Source of the DNA: Nocardia anaemiae NBRC 100462
GTDB taxonomy: Bacteria; Actinomycetota; Actinomycetes; Mycobacteriales; Mycobacteriaceae
DNA: 64,000 nucleotides
Assembly: GCF_001612725.1 (NCBI RefSeq)
Contig: NZ_BDAZ01000014.1
Location: 62,001 to 126,000, forward strand
Direction: 5' to 3'
Shown in pieces: positions 16,583 to 25,122 of the stretch. The notes under the pieces are model-generated. The model was not told the origin of the DNA. It did not search any database and saw nothing but the letters and a program-made list of their open reading frames with translations. A program made the translations under genes and the position numbers. Within the stretch, counting starts at the first letter, position 1, and each line of letters opens with the position of its first letter.

Positions 16583-18160
16583 ATGACCACGCAGTTCGAT
16601 ATCGAACCTGGCTCCGAGGTCGGCGACACCGAGCCGGTCGCGCAAACGACCTGGGGCCGCGTGAATGGACGCTGGGACGGACCGGTCGCCGTATGGCGCA
16701 GCATTCCGTACGCATCCGCGCCGTCCGGCCCGAACCGGTTCCGGCCGCCGCTGCCGCCGCAGCCGTGGGACGGAATCCGCGAGTGCACCACCTTCGGCGA
16801 GATCGCCCCGCAGACCATGGGCAATATGGTTCCGGTCGACTCCGACCTGCGGATGGGGGAGGACTGCCTGTGGCTGAATGTGTGGTCGCCGCGCAGCTCG
16901 GCCGATACCGGTGCGCCGCGGCCGGTCCTGGTGTGGTTGCACGGCGGCGCCTACTGCCTCGGCACCGCGGCCCAGGCCATCTACGACGGTCGCAAGCTGG
17001 CCGAAGCCGGTGACGTGGTCGTGGTGACGGTCAATTATCGCCTCGGCGCGCTCGGCTTCCTCGACTTGTCCTCGCTCTCCGACGATTTCACGCCGAATCT
17101 CGGTCTACACGACCAGATCGCCGCACTCGAGTGGGTCCGCGACAATATCGCCGCATTCGGCGGCGATCCCGGCAATGTGACCCTATTCGGTGAATCGTCC
17201 GGCGCCGGATGCGTGACCGCCCTACTCACCGCGCCGCGCGCCGCTGGCCTGTTCCACCAGGCGATCGCGCAAAGCCCGCCCGCGACAACGGTTTTCGGCC
17301 AGGCACGGGCCGCCGCTGTGGCCCAACGCTTTCTGGAACTGATCGAGCTGCCGTATTCCCGCGCAAGCGAATTGCTGGAATGCCCGATCGAACGAATCGT
17401 GACCGCCGCGGGCATCCTGCTGGATGAGATTCCGTTGAAGGAGCCGGGCCGACTCGCCGCCGCGCCCGTCGTCGACGGCGATCTGGTCCCGAATTACCCC
17501 ATCGACCGCTTCCAACAGGGCCGCTCGCATCGCGTGCCGCTGATCATCGGCTCCAATAAGGACGAGGCCTCGCTGTTCCGCGTCTTCCGCTCACCGATCA
17601 TGCCGGTGACCCCGGATGCGGTGAATGCCATGTTGCGCGATGTGGCCGCCAACCATCCGGATATGTCGCCCGAGCGGATCGCCGAAATCACCTCGGCCTA
17701 TCCGGATCTGGCGAAGACCCGTGGCGCACTTGCGATGTCCACCGACGCGGCCTTCCGCATGCCCGCCCACTGGGTCGCCGACGGCCACGCCCAGCACTCA
17801 CCGACCTGGATGTACCGTTTCGACCATGCCACCCCGATGCTGAAGGCGGCCCGGGTCGGTGCCGGTCACGCCACCGAATTGCCTTATGTCTTCGGCAATT
17901 TCGGCACCCTGAACCACGACCCCACCTTCTGGCTCGGCGGGCGCAAGGTAGCCATGGAAGTATCCGGTCGCATGCAACGGCGCTGGCTCGCCTTCGCCAC
18001 CCACGGGGTCCCGGCCGCCATCGACGGCTCCAAACACTGGCCCCCCTACCGCCCCGGCACCCGAACCACCCTGCTCATCGACAATATCGACCGCGTAATC
18101 GACGACCCGGACCGCGACCTGCACACCGCATGGGGCGAACAAGCGGTCGGTTTCAGCTGA
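16583..18160 (+). CDS. Type-B carboxylesterase
   Basis: A 525-residue alpha/beta-hydrolase of the carboxylesterase/lipase type-B family, which hydrolyses carboxylic esters. The elements are in order: the early EDCLWLNVW motif, the oxyanion-hole HGGAY, the nucleophile elbow FGESSGAG, a NKDEASLF segment likely to carry the acidic residue, and GAGHATELPYVFGN with the catalytic His. No signal peptide is visible, so it is probably cytoplasmic. ATG 16583 is preceded by CAGGAGG at 16568-16574. It stands as a single gene, converging on the GDP-mannose pyrophosphorylase gene with an 8-bp gap. The substrate is unknown. Confidence 0.9.
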   Translation: MTTQFDIEPGSEVGDTEPVAQTTWGRVNGRWDGPVAVWRSIPYASAPSGPNRFRPPLPPQPWDGIRECTTFGEIAPQTMGNMVPVDSDLRMGEDCLWLNVWSPRSSADTGAPRPVLVWLHGGAYCLGTAAQAIYDGRKLAEAGDVVVVTVNYRLGALGFLDLSSLSDDFTPNLGLHDQIAALEWVRDNIAAFGGDPGNVTLFGESSGAGCVTALLTAPRAAGLFHQAIAQSPPATTVFGQARAAAVAQRFLELIELPYSRASELLECPIERIVTAAGILLDEIPLKEPGRLAAAPVVDGDLVPNYPIDRFQQGRSHRVPLIIGSNKDEASLFRVFRSPIMPVTPDAVNAMLRDVAANHPDMSPERIAEITSAYPDLAKTRGALAMSTDAAFRMPAHWVADGHAQHSPTWMYRFDHATPMLKAARVGAGHATELPYVFGNFGTLNHDPTFWLGGRKVAMEVSGRMQRRWLAFATHGVPAAIDGSKHWPPYRPGTRTTLLIDNIDRVIDDPDRDLHTAWGEQAVGFS

Positions 18161-18168
18161 GGCATCGA

Positions 18169-19248
18169 TTACACGTCGGTCGAGAAGCGGATGCCACCGT
18201 CCGGGATGTCGACGCCGGGCCAGACGCGGGCCCCGCGTAGTAGTTCGCAGCGGGCGCCGACGTTCGCGCCGTCGCCGATGACGGCGTCGCGGACGAGGGC
18301 GCGCGGACCGATGCGGGCGCCGAAGCCGATGATGGAGCGTTCCACGGTTGCGCCCGCTTCGATGCGGGCGCCGTCGAAGAGCACCGCGCCGTCGAGGCGA
18401 GCGCCTGCGCCCACCTCGGCGCCGCGACCGACGACGGTACCGCCGATGAGCAGGGCGCCGGGAGCGACGCCCGCGCCCTCGTGGACCAGCGATTCACCAC
18501 GCTGACCGGGCAGCGCGGGAGAGGGGGCGATGCCGCGGACCAGGTCGGCCGAGCCGCGCACGAAATCCTCGGGAGTGCCCATATCGCGCCAGTAGGAGGT
18601 ATCGACGTGGCCCTGCACCCGGGCGCCTTCGGCGAGCAGCGCGGGGAACACCTCACGCTCCACCGAGACCGGCCGCCCGACCGGGATCTTCTCGATGTAT
18701 TCGCGCCGGAAGACATAACAACCGGCATTGATCTGATCGGTCGGCGGATCCTGGGTCTTCTCCAGGAACGCGGTGACCCGCCCCTGCTCATCGGTCGGCA
18801 CACAGCCGAATGCGCGCGGGTCGCTCACTCGAACCAGATGCAATGTCACATCCGCATTCGTGGATTCGTGGGTGTCCAGGATCGCGCCGAGATCGGTGCC
18901 GCCGAGCACATCGCCGTTGAACACCATGATGTTGTCGGCGCGCAGCTTGGGCAGCACATTGCGGATGCCGCCGCCGGTGCCGAGCGGTTCGGTCTCGGTG
19001 ACGTATTCGAGTTCCAGGCCGAGGTCGCTGCCGTCACCGAAGTGTTCCTCGAAGACCTCCGCCTTGAACGAGGTGCCGAGCACCACGTGGCTGATTCCGG
19101 CGTCCGCGATGCGGGCGAGCAGGTGGGTCAGGAACGGCAGTCCGGCCGTCGGCAGCATCGGCTTGGGCGCCGACAGGGTGAGCGGACGTAACCGCGTGCC
19201 CTGGCCGCCGACCAGAATCACGGCGTCGGTGCCTGCATTTGCTGCCAT
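18169..19248 (-). CDS. manC: Mannose-1-phosphate guanylyltransferase (GDP-mannose pyrophosphorylase)
   Basis: A 359-residue enzyme, the same length I recall for the M. tuberculosis protein Rv3264c. It makes GDP-mannose from mannose-1-phosphate and GTP for lipoglycan and glycolipid synthesis. The N-terminal nucleotidyltransferase domain has the signature ILVGGQGTRLRPLT and KPMLP, then FNGDVLGG for the metal site. From about residue 245 a left-handed beta-helix of hexapeptide repeats follows (GAGVAPGALLIGG, VVGRGAEVGAGARL). ATG 19248 has GGGGAGC seven bases upstream. It is the third gene after rmlD and wbbL, the same order as in mycobacteria. Nucleotide preference (GTP) is taken from the orthologue, since RmlA-like domains are hard to separate by motif. 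Confidence 0.88.
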   Translation of the reverse strand: MAANAGTDAVILVGGQGTRLRPLTLSAPKPMLPTAGLPFLTHLLARIADAGISHVVLGTSFKAEVFEEHFGDGSDLGLELEYVTETEPLGTGGGIRNVLPKLRADNIMVFNGDVLGGTDLGAILDTHESTNADVTLHLVRVSDPRAFGCVPTDEQGRVTAFLEKTQDPPTDQINAGCYVFRREYIEKIPVGRPVSVEREVFPALLAEGARVQGHVDTSYWRDMGTPEDFVRGSADLVRGIAPSPALPGQRGESLVHEGAGVAPGALLIGGTVVGRGAEVGAGARLDGAVLFDGARIEAGATVERSIIGFGARIGPRALVRDAVIGDGANVGARCELLRGARVWPGVDIPDGGIRFSTDV

Positions 19249-19399
19249 CTTGCTCCCCTGTTCACAGTGGGTCGTGCTCGGTGGTGCGCCCGGTCGGGTA
19301 CTGATTCCGGACACCGCCGAAGTTCCGCGTCTACGGACGACACCAGTCTCAGTACCCAGCGACACGGTCTCGGCACCGTTGCGTGCCGAACTTGTGACG

Positions 19400-20296
19400 T
19401 TAGCTCTGGGCTTCCCGCGCCTGTTGACGCAGCGCAGATCGAACCGCAATCCGGGAACGGATCGCAAGTCCGGCCCGCAGCGCCAACCGCAACGGCGCCT
19501 GCCACCAGTGCGGATGCCGATCGGCCTGGAATCGGTACGCGCTGGCGTGGTGCGCGGGGAGCATCACCTCGGGATGGCGGCCGGCGGCGTGCCCCTTGGC
19601 ATGGGTGACCTCGGCATCGGGCACGAAGACGTTGTGCCAGCCTGCCTTGCCCATCCGGTCGCCGAAGTCCACGTCCTCCATGTACATGAAGTAGCGCGAG
19701 TCGAAGCCGTCGATCGAATCGAAGGCCGTGCGCCGCACCAGCAGACACGAACCGGACAGCCAGCCGACGGCCCGCTCGGAGATCTGCTCGTTGTCCTGGC
19801 GGTAGCGCAGGGTCCACGGATTCGACGGCCATACGGTGCCGAGGACGGCATGTCCGGCGCCGTCGAGCAGTCCGGGCACCGAGCGTGCGGACGGGTAGAC
19901 GCTGCCGTCGGGCTCGCGCACCATCGGTCCGAGCGCGCCCGCCCGCGGCCAGCGCTTGGCGGCGGCGAGCAGTTTGTCGATGGAATCGGTGCCCCAGCGA
20001 ATATCCGGATTGGCGATGACGATGAATTCGACATCTGGATCGATCTCCGCGACCGCCCGGTTGATCGCGCCGCCGTAACCGATATTTCCGCCGGTCCGTA
20101 GCAGCCGCACGTGTGCGTTGGCCTCCGCCGCCAGCTCCGGCGCACCGTCCACCGAACCGTTGTCGGCCAGGATAACCTGCGGTTTTTCGCTGGTGGCCGC
20201 GGCCAGGGTGGTGATGAAGTGCTCGAGGTGCTCGCCGGGTGAATAAGTCACCGTGACGACGACAAGGCCGCCTCGAGCCGATCCGGAATCACTCAC
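19400..20296 (-). CDS. wbbL: L-rhamnosyltransferase of the arabinogalactan linker (WbbL)
   Basis: A 298-residue family-2 glycosyltransferase that adds rhamnose to GlcNAc-diphospho-decaprenol, forming the linker between peptidoglycan and arabinogalactan. Visible motifs are VVVTVTYSPG at the N-terminus, LADNGSVDG, IANPD (metal-binding Asp) and YMEDVDFGDR (catalytic ED). The C-terminal region is basic and amphipathic, suggesting peripheral membrane binding. The start is GTG 20296, which overlaps by GTGA the end of an intergenic element whose GAGGC could serve as ribosome site. Order rmlD-wbbL-pyrophosphorylase matches M. tuberculosis Rv3266c-Rv3264c, the main reason for the specific assignment. 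Confidence 0.92.
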   Translation of the reverse strand: MSDSGSARGGLVVVTVTYSPGEHLEHFITTLAAATSEKPQVILADNGSVDGAPELAAEANAHVRLLRTGGNIGYGGAINRAVAEIDPDVEFIVIANPDIRWGTDSIDKLLAAAKRWPRAGALGPMVREPDGSVYPSARSVPGLLDGAGHAVLGTVWPSNPWTLRYRQDNEQISERAVGWLSGSCLLVRRTAFDSIDGFDSRYFMYMEDVDFGDRMGKAGWHNVFVPDAEVTHAKGHAAGRHPEVMLPAHHASAYRFQADRHPHWWQAPLRLALRAGLAIRSRIAVRSALRQQAREAQS

Positions 20297-20376
20297 GACT
20301 GTGCCTCGCTGACGCTCGGCTCCGTCGTGCGCGATTGCGCGCTGTGTTGATGGTTCACTCGCTGTCGCTCCCTCAC
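20293..20376 (-). repeat. MIRU-like intergenic element between rmlD and wbbL
   Basis: An 84-bp element on the minus strand carries its own frame, GTG to TGA, 27 residues starting VRERQRV and ending EPSVSEAQS. Its TGA overlaps the wbbL GTG start as GTGA. Gene-proximal end similar to copies at 29338, 41339, 42777, 44814 and 50379. Confidence 0.75.
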
Positions 20377-20387
20377 GGCCATGCAGC

Positions 20388-21254
20388 CTACTGTGACAAC
20401 CCCGACAGCGCGTCCCCGAGTGCGACCTCCCACGGCCGCAATGGCGTCAGTCCGGCGTCGGTCCAGGAGCGGTTGGACAATACCGAATATGCCGGGCGCC
20501 GTGCGGGTCTCGGAAATGCGGTCGAGTCACATGGTCGCACCCGAGTCGGATCCGCGCCGACCCCGGCGAATATCGCCCGCGCGAATTCGAACCAGCTGAC
20601 CTGGCCGGAGTTGGTGGCGTGCAGCATTCGCGGTGCATCCGGGCGACGGGCCAATTCCAGGAGTCCGGCGGCCAGATCGGCGGCGTAGGTCGGGGAGCCC
20701 AGCTGGTCCTCGACCACATCGATGGTGTCGCGTTCGCGTTCCAGCCGCAGCATGGTCGCGACGAAATCGCTTCCGCGCCCGGTGTATACCCACGCCGTGC
20801 GCACCACGTGCGCGTGCGGCGCGGTGTCGAGCACGGCTTGTTCGCCTGCCAATTTCGATCGGCCGTAGACGGTGGCGGGCTCGGTCGGATCGTCGGTGTC
20901 ATACGGCTTGTCGTGGGTTCCCGCGAACACGTAGTCGGTCGAAACATGGATCAATCGGGCATCCACCCGCGCACAGGCGGCGGCGAGTACGGCCGGTCCG
21001 GTCGCATTGACCGCGAAGGCGGCCGCGGGATCGGATTCGGCCTGGTCGACGGCGGTGTAGGCGGCGCAGTTCAGCACGACATCACCGGGTTCGAGTGCGG
21101 CGCGCACGGCGGTCGCGTCGGTGATGTCCAATTCGTCGCGACCGAAGGCGCGGGCATCGGGTGCGCGGCGCAACAGTTCGCGTCCCAACTGCCCACCCGC
21201 TCCGGTCACGACGAGACGCGCGGCTACGGTCGAAGAGGGCGATATCGCGGTCAC
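20388..21254 (-). CDS. rmlD: dTDP-4-dehydrorhamnose reductase
   Basis: A 288-residue short-chain dehydrogenase/reductase that makes dTDP-L-rhamnose, the donor used by WbbL. The NAD(P) site is VVTGAGGQLGREL at residues 12-24. HVSTDYVFAG and the catalytic YGRSKLAGE (Tyr-x3-Lys) follow, as in RmlD. GTG 21254 is the likely start; GTG 21260 lies two codons upstream and no strong ribosome site is visible for either. The gene is divergent from the LCP ligase gene and first in its operon. The gap to wbbL holds only the intergenic element. Confidence 0.93.
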   Translation of the reverse strand: MTAISPSSTVAARLVVTGAGGQLGRELLRRAPDARAFGRDELDITDATAVRAALEPGDVVLNCAAYTAVDQAESDPAAAFAVNATGPAVLAAACARVDARLIHVSTDYVFAGTHDKPYDTDDPTEPATVYGRSKLAGEQAVLDTAPHAHVVRTAWVYTGRGSDFVATMLRLERERDTIDVVEDQLGSPTYAADLAAGLLELARRPDAPRMLHATNSGQVSWFEFARAIFAGVGADPTRVRPCDSTAFPRPARRPAYSVLSNRSWTDAGLTPLRPWEVALGDALSGLSQ

Positions 21255-21472
21255 GGGCACGAGTCTGGCACGCCGTGACACCTGCGGTTGAGGGCCGCCG
21301 CGGTAGCCGTCGGTTAGCCTCGGGGCAAGCATGACGGGGGCTACCGCGGGCGGGGCGGTCGAGTCAGCGATGCGTCGGCTTCGACGAAACCGGCGCTGTG
21401 CGGTCGGCACATCAGCTGGGAGCGCGTGGGCAAGCGCAGCAGGATGCTCGGTTTTGGCGAGAGGATGCAGTG

Positions 21473-22960
21473 GTGCCGCAGAAGATGAGGGCGACAGCGT
21501 CGTCGCGACAATCCGAAGCCGCAAGCGGTTTGGGTCCGCTGCGCGCGGTCGTCGCGGTCGGGGCGGTGCTGGTTCTGCTCATCACCGGATTCGCCTGGCA
21601 CAGTGTGGACTCGCTGATCTCGAATATCGAACGCATCGGCGGTCTCGGCCTCGGCGATGGCCGCGACGGTGCCGTCGACATCCTGCTGGTCGGTGTGGAC
21701 AGTCGCACCGACGCACACGGCAATCCGCTCAGCGGCAATGAGCGCGCCATGCTGCACGCGGGCGATGAGGTCGGCACCAATACCGACACCATCGTGCTGG
21801 TCCGCATCCCGAACGACGGCCGCTCCGCCACCGCCATCTCCATTCCGCGCGACTCCTATGTCGACATTCCTGGCGTCGGCAAGGGCAAGATCAACTCGGC
21901 CTACGGCTCGACCAAGGAGACCCAGCGCCTGAAGCTGATCAACCAGGGCGTTTCGGAGGCCGAGGCGGAAAAGCAGTCCACCCAGGCGGGGCGACAGGCG
22001 CTGATCAAGACCGTGGCCAATCTCACCGGCATTACCGTCGACCACTACGCCGAGGTCAGTCTGCTCGGCTTCGTGCTGCTGACCGATGCGGTCGGCGGGG
22101 TCGACGTATGCCTGAACAATCCGGTCGACGAATGGATGTCCGGCGCGGACTTCCGGGCCGGTCGCCAGAAGCTCGACGGCCCAAAGGCTTTGAGCTTCGT
22201 GCGCCAACGCCACGATCTGCCGCGCGGCGATCTGGACCGGATCGTGCGTCAGCAGGTCTTCATGGCGCAACTGGTCGGCCAGGCACTCAGCGCCAAGACG
22301 CTGAGCAATCCGGGCAAGTTGCAGAATCTCAGCGATGCGGTCGGGCGAACCGTGGTGCTGGACGACGACTGGGACGTGCTCTCGTTTCTGCAACAGCTGA
22401 AGGATCTTTCCGGCGGCCAGGTCAGTTTCGAGACGATTCCGGTCGCCGATCTCAACGACACGACCAGTGACGGGGAGTCGGTGGTGCGGGTGGATCCGAA
22501 GGCGGTCAAGTCGTATGTGGCATCGCTGGTCGATGGTAAGTCCGCCGATCATGCCGAGCCGACGATCGATCCGACATCGGTGAGCGTCAGTGTGTTCAAT
22601 GCGAGCGGGATCGGCGGGCTGGCGGGGCAGGTGGCTCAGGCCTTGACGGCCAAGGGATTCCAGGAGGGATTGGTCGGCAACTACACCGGGCCCAGTGTCA
22701 CCAGCAGTCGAGTCCTCGCGCTGGATACCTCGAATCCCAAGGCCAAGGCGGTCGCGCAGGCGCTCGGTGGGCTGACGGTCGTCGCGGACAGCACGTTGTC
22801 CCCGGATTCGGTCAGCGTCGTGCTGGCAAGCGACTATTCTGGTCCGGGCTCGACCGCGGGCAGCATGTTCGACTTCTCCGGAACGTCGAGCACCGCGACG
22901 CCCGTACCACCGGCTCCACCGATCGACGCAGGCCAGAACGGACCGAAATGCGTGAATTGA
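21473..22960 (+). CDS. LytR-CpsA-Psr (LCP) family cell-wall ligase
   Basis: A 495-residue membrane-anchored protein, close to the length I recall for Rv3267 of M. tuberculosis. One transmembrane segment lies at about 22-45 (LRAVVAVGAVLVLLITGFAW). The LCP catalytic domain follows, with the conserved SIPRDSYVDIP and the arginine pair in FVRQRHDLPRGDLDR. The C-terminal LytR_C domain begins about residue 365 (VSVSVFNASG). LCP enzymes attach arabinogalactan or other lipid-linked polymers to peptidoglycan outside the membrane, which fits the neighbouring linker-sugar genes. GTG 21473 is chosen for its GAGAGGA ribosome site. The 3' end lies in a 15-bp tandem duplication. Confidence 0.92.
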   Translation: MPQKMRATASSRQSEAASGLGPLRAVVAVGAVLVLLITGFAWHSVDSLISNIERIGGLGLGDGRDGAVDILLVGVDSRTDAHGNPLSGNERAMLHAGDEVGTNTDTIVLVRIPNDGRSATAISIPRDSYVDIPGVGKGKINSAYGSTKETQRLKLINQGVSEAEAEKQSTQAGRQALIKTVANLTGITVDHYAEVSLLGFVLLTDAVGGVDVCLNNPVDEWMSGADFRAGRQKLDGPKALSFVRQRHDLPRGDLDRIVRQQVFMAQLVGQALSAKTLSNPGKLQNLSDAVGRTVVLDDDWDVLSFLQQLKDLSGGQVSFETIPVADLNDTTSDGESVVRVDPKAVKSYVASLVDGKSADHAEPTIDPTSVSVSVFNASGIGGLAGQVAQALTAKGFQEGLVGNYTGPSVTSSRVLALDTSNPKAKAVAQALGGLTVVADSTLSPDSVSVVLASDYSGPGSTAGSMFDFSGTSSTATPVPPAPPIDAGQNGPKCVN

Positions 22961-22977
22961 CCATGCGTGAATTGACC
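22948..22977 (+). repeat. 15-bp tandem duplication across the LCP stop
   Basis: ATGCGTGAATTGACC is repeated exactly at 22948-22962 and 22963-22977, followed by a partial third copy that supplies the ATG at 22979 of the next gene. The first copy contains the LCP stop codon. The duplicated frame would read MRELTMRELTDA and stop. Confidence 0.9.
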
Positions 22978-22978
22978 G

Positions 22979-23701
22979 ATGCGTGACCACGACCACGTGC
23001 TGACACTCACCGAGGCGGTGCTGGATCCGATCCTGGAGCGCGATCCGGCAGGTCCGCGCGTCACCTACTACGACGATGCCACCGGCGCCCGGATCGAACT
23101 GTCCGGGCTGACCCTGGCGAACTGGGCGGCCAAGACCGGCAACCTGATCCGTGACGAATTCGGCTTGAGCCCCGGTGCGCGCGTCGCGGTACTGCTGCCC
23201 GCGCACTGGCAGACCGCCGCGGTGCTGCTCGGCTGCTGGTGGGCCGGGACCGAGGTGGTGCTCGGACCCGATCCGGATGCCGATCTGGCGCTTGCGACCG
23301 CCGAACGGTTGGACGAGACCGACGGTATCGCGGAGGTCGCCGCGCTCTCGTTGGACGCCTTCGGTATGCCGGTGCGCGATCTGCCGATCGGCATCACCGA
23401 TTTCGCCACCTCGGTGCGGGTGCACGGAGACCAGTTCATGCCGCGCGGCGCCGGGGTGGCGCTGGACGGGATGCCGGTTTCCGAGGTACTCGCCGAGGCC
23501 AGGAAATCAGCTGTGCTACAAGGCTTTTCCGAAGGAGACCGGGTGCTGTCGAGCACGTCCTGGGATACTCCGGCTGAACTGATCGACGGTTTCGTCTCGG
23601 TGCTGGTCGCGGGGGCCTCGCTGGTGCAGGTCGTCAATCCGGATCCGGCGCTGCGCGAGCGGCGCATCGAATCCGAGCGGGTCACCGCGCAACGCGGCTG
23701 A
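22979..23701 (+). CDS. TIGR03089-family protein (truncated AMP-ligase-like)
   Basis: A 240-residue protein matching, from memory, the actinobacterial TIGR03089 family, encoded next to LCP genes (Rv3268 in M. tuberculosis). It resembles the N-terminal part of acyl-adenylate enzymes: RVTYYDDATGARIELSG, then LANWAAKTGNLIRDEFGLSPGARV and VLLPAHWQTAAVLLGCWWAG. The ATP-binding P-loop and C-terminal lid of real ligases are missing, so adenylation is unlikely. ATG 22979 lies in the partial third copy of the upstream tandem repeat. It is cotranscribed with the LCP gene (18-bp gap). Role unknown, probably linked to envelope synthesis. Confidence 0.82.
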   Translation: MRDHDHVLTLTEAVLDPILERDPAGPRVTYYDDATGARIELSGLTLANWAAKTGNLIRDEFGLSPGARVAVLLPAHWQTAAVLLGCWWAGTEVVLGPDPDADLALATAERLDETDGIAEVAALSLDAFGMPVRDLPIGITDFATSVRVHGDQFMPRGAGVALDGMPVSEVLAEARKSAVLQGFSEGDRVLSSTSWDTPAELIDGFVSVLVAGASLVQVVNPDPALRERRIESERVTAQRG

Positions 23702-23768
23702 GCTCCTACCCTGGTATAGGTCGGCGTCCGACCATGGGACGTTCCACCCTGGCCGGGGAGTACGTACG

Positions 23769-25118
23769 GTGGAATTGTCGCGCAACGATGGGGTTGGTGA
23801 AGTGATGAAGCCGCAGTATTGGTTCCGATGGTTATCGGTACAGGGGGCGCCCCGGTTGGCCCTGCGCACCCAGGCGCGACGCGGTGATCCGTTCGCCCAG
23901 CTGATGGGCGGACCCGACGGTCTGGCCGATCCCTATCCACTGATCGAGCGGCTGCGCGGGCAGGGGCGGATGCAGCGCACCTCGATCGCCTGGGCGAGCT
24001 TCGACTACGAGCTGTGCCGGGCGGTTTTGCGGGACAACCGATTCGGTGTGCGCACCACGGACTCCTTCAATATTCCGAAGCCGCTGCAGTTGCTCGCCCA
24101 GCGACTTCCCTTGCCGCCCAATCCGGTTGAGCCACCGTCCATGCTGGTCATCGACCCGCCGGAGCATACGCGGATGCGCAAGCCGGTCGCGGCGGCCTTC
24201 ACCCCGCGCGCGATCGGCCGATTGCGCGAACGGGTCGAGACGGTCACCGAGGAGCTGCTCGGTGCGCTGCCCTCGGGCGGTTCGGCCGATCTGATCCAGT
24301 CGTATGCCGCGCAGGTGCCGATCGCCATCATCTCGGAAATGCTCGGCTTCCCGGAAAAGGACCGAAAGTTATTCCTGGACTGGGGCGATCGGATGACACC
24401 GCTGCTCGATATCGGGATTTCCTGGCGGGCATTCCGGCGTGCGCTCGGTTCGATGGAGGTGATGAACGATTACCTCGACGGCCATATCGCGCGACTGCGC
24501 CGCGAGCCGGGTGATGACATTCTCAGCAGTCTGGTCACCGCGGGTGAACTCGACGATTTCGCCTTGAAGGCGAGCGCGAGCCTGTTGATGGGCGCGGGCT
24601 TCGAGACCACGGTCAACCTGATCGGCAACGGTGTCGTCCAATTGGTCACCCATCCCGAGCAATTGGATCGATTGCGCGCCGAACCCGATCTCTGGCCGAA
24701 TGCGGTCGAAGAGGTGCTGCGTATCGACGCACCCGTGCAGACGACGGCGCGAATCGCATCGACCGACTTGGAACTCGACGGTGTGCGGCTGCACAAGGGT
24801 AATACCGTGGTGCTGTCGCTGGCAGGCGCGAACCGCGACCCCGCGGTCTTCGCCGATCCCGAAGTCTTCGATGTCGGACGCCCGAATGCCAAGGAGCACT
24901 TGACATTCAGCAGTGGCATCCACGCCTGCCTCGGTGCGAGCCTGGCCCGCATGGAGGCGACCTACGCACTGCGATCCCTGTTCGAGCGGTTCCCTGACCT
25001 GCAACTCGATGGAACACCGCAGCGTCGAAAGCTGTTCACGCTGCACGGATATGAGCGAATGCCGGTTCGGCTCGGTCGCCGGGCCAGCACCCCGGCTCCC
25101 GAGCCGACGACGGTCTGA
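23769..25118 (+). CDS. Cytochrome P450
   Basis: A 449-residue bacterial class-I P450 monooxygenase. The heme-binding loop is FSSGIHACLGASLAR with the ligand Cys at about 387. The oxygen-activation helix is LLMGAGFETTVNLIGNG and the ExxR motif is EEVLR. IDPPEHTRMRK is the usual meander before the C-helix. Phrases such as AGFETTVN and DIGISWR resemble, from memory, mycobacterial CYP140. GTG 23769 has GGGGAG eight bases upstream; ATG 23805 is an alternative, as the first 12 residues are not conserved. Neither a ferredoxin nor a reductase gene is adjacent. It converges on the flavoprotein gene, four bases away. The substrate is unknown. Confidence 0.92.
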   Translation: MELSRNDGVGEVMKPQYWFRWLSVQGAPRLALRTQARRGDPFAQLMGGPDGLADPYPLIERLRGQGRMQRTSIAWASFDYELCRAVLRDNRFGVRTTDSFNIPKPLQLLAQRLPLPPNPVEPPSMLVIDPPEHTRMRKPVAAAFTPRAIGRLRERVETVTEELLGALPSGGSADLIQSYAAQVPIAIISEMLGFPEKDRKLFLDWGDRMTPLLDIGISWRAFRRALGSMEVMNDYLDGHIARLRREPGDDILSSLVTAGELDDFALKASASLLMGAGFETTVNLIGNGVVQLVTHPEQLDRLRAEPDLWPNAVEEVLRIDAPVQTTARIASTDLELDGVRLHKGNTVVLSLAGANRDPAVFADPEVFDVGRPNAKEHLTFSSGIHACLGASLARMEATYALRSLFERFPDLQLDGTPQRRKLFTLHGYERMPVRLGRRASTPAPEPTTV

Positions 25119-25122
25119 GCGG

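Noticed and set aside
21341..23425. A 694-codon frame antisense to the LCP and TIGR03089 genes
   Set aside because: His/Gln/Arg-rich composition typical of antisense frames in high-GC DNA, no motifs, and full overlap with two real genes.
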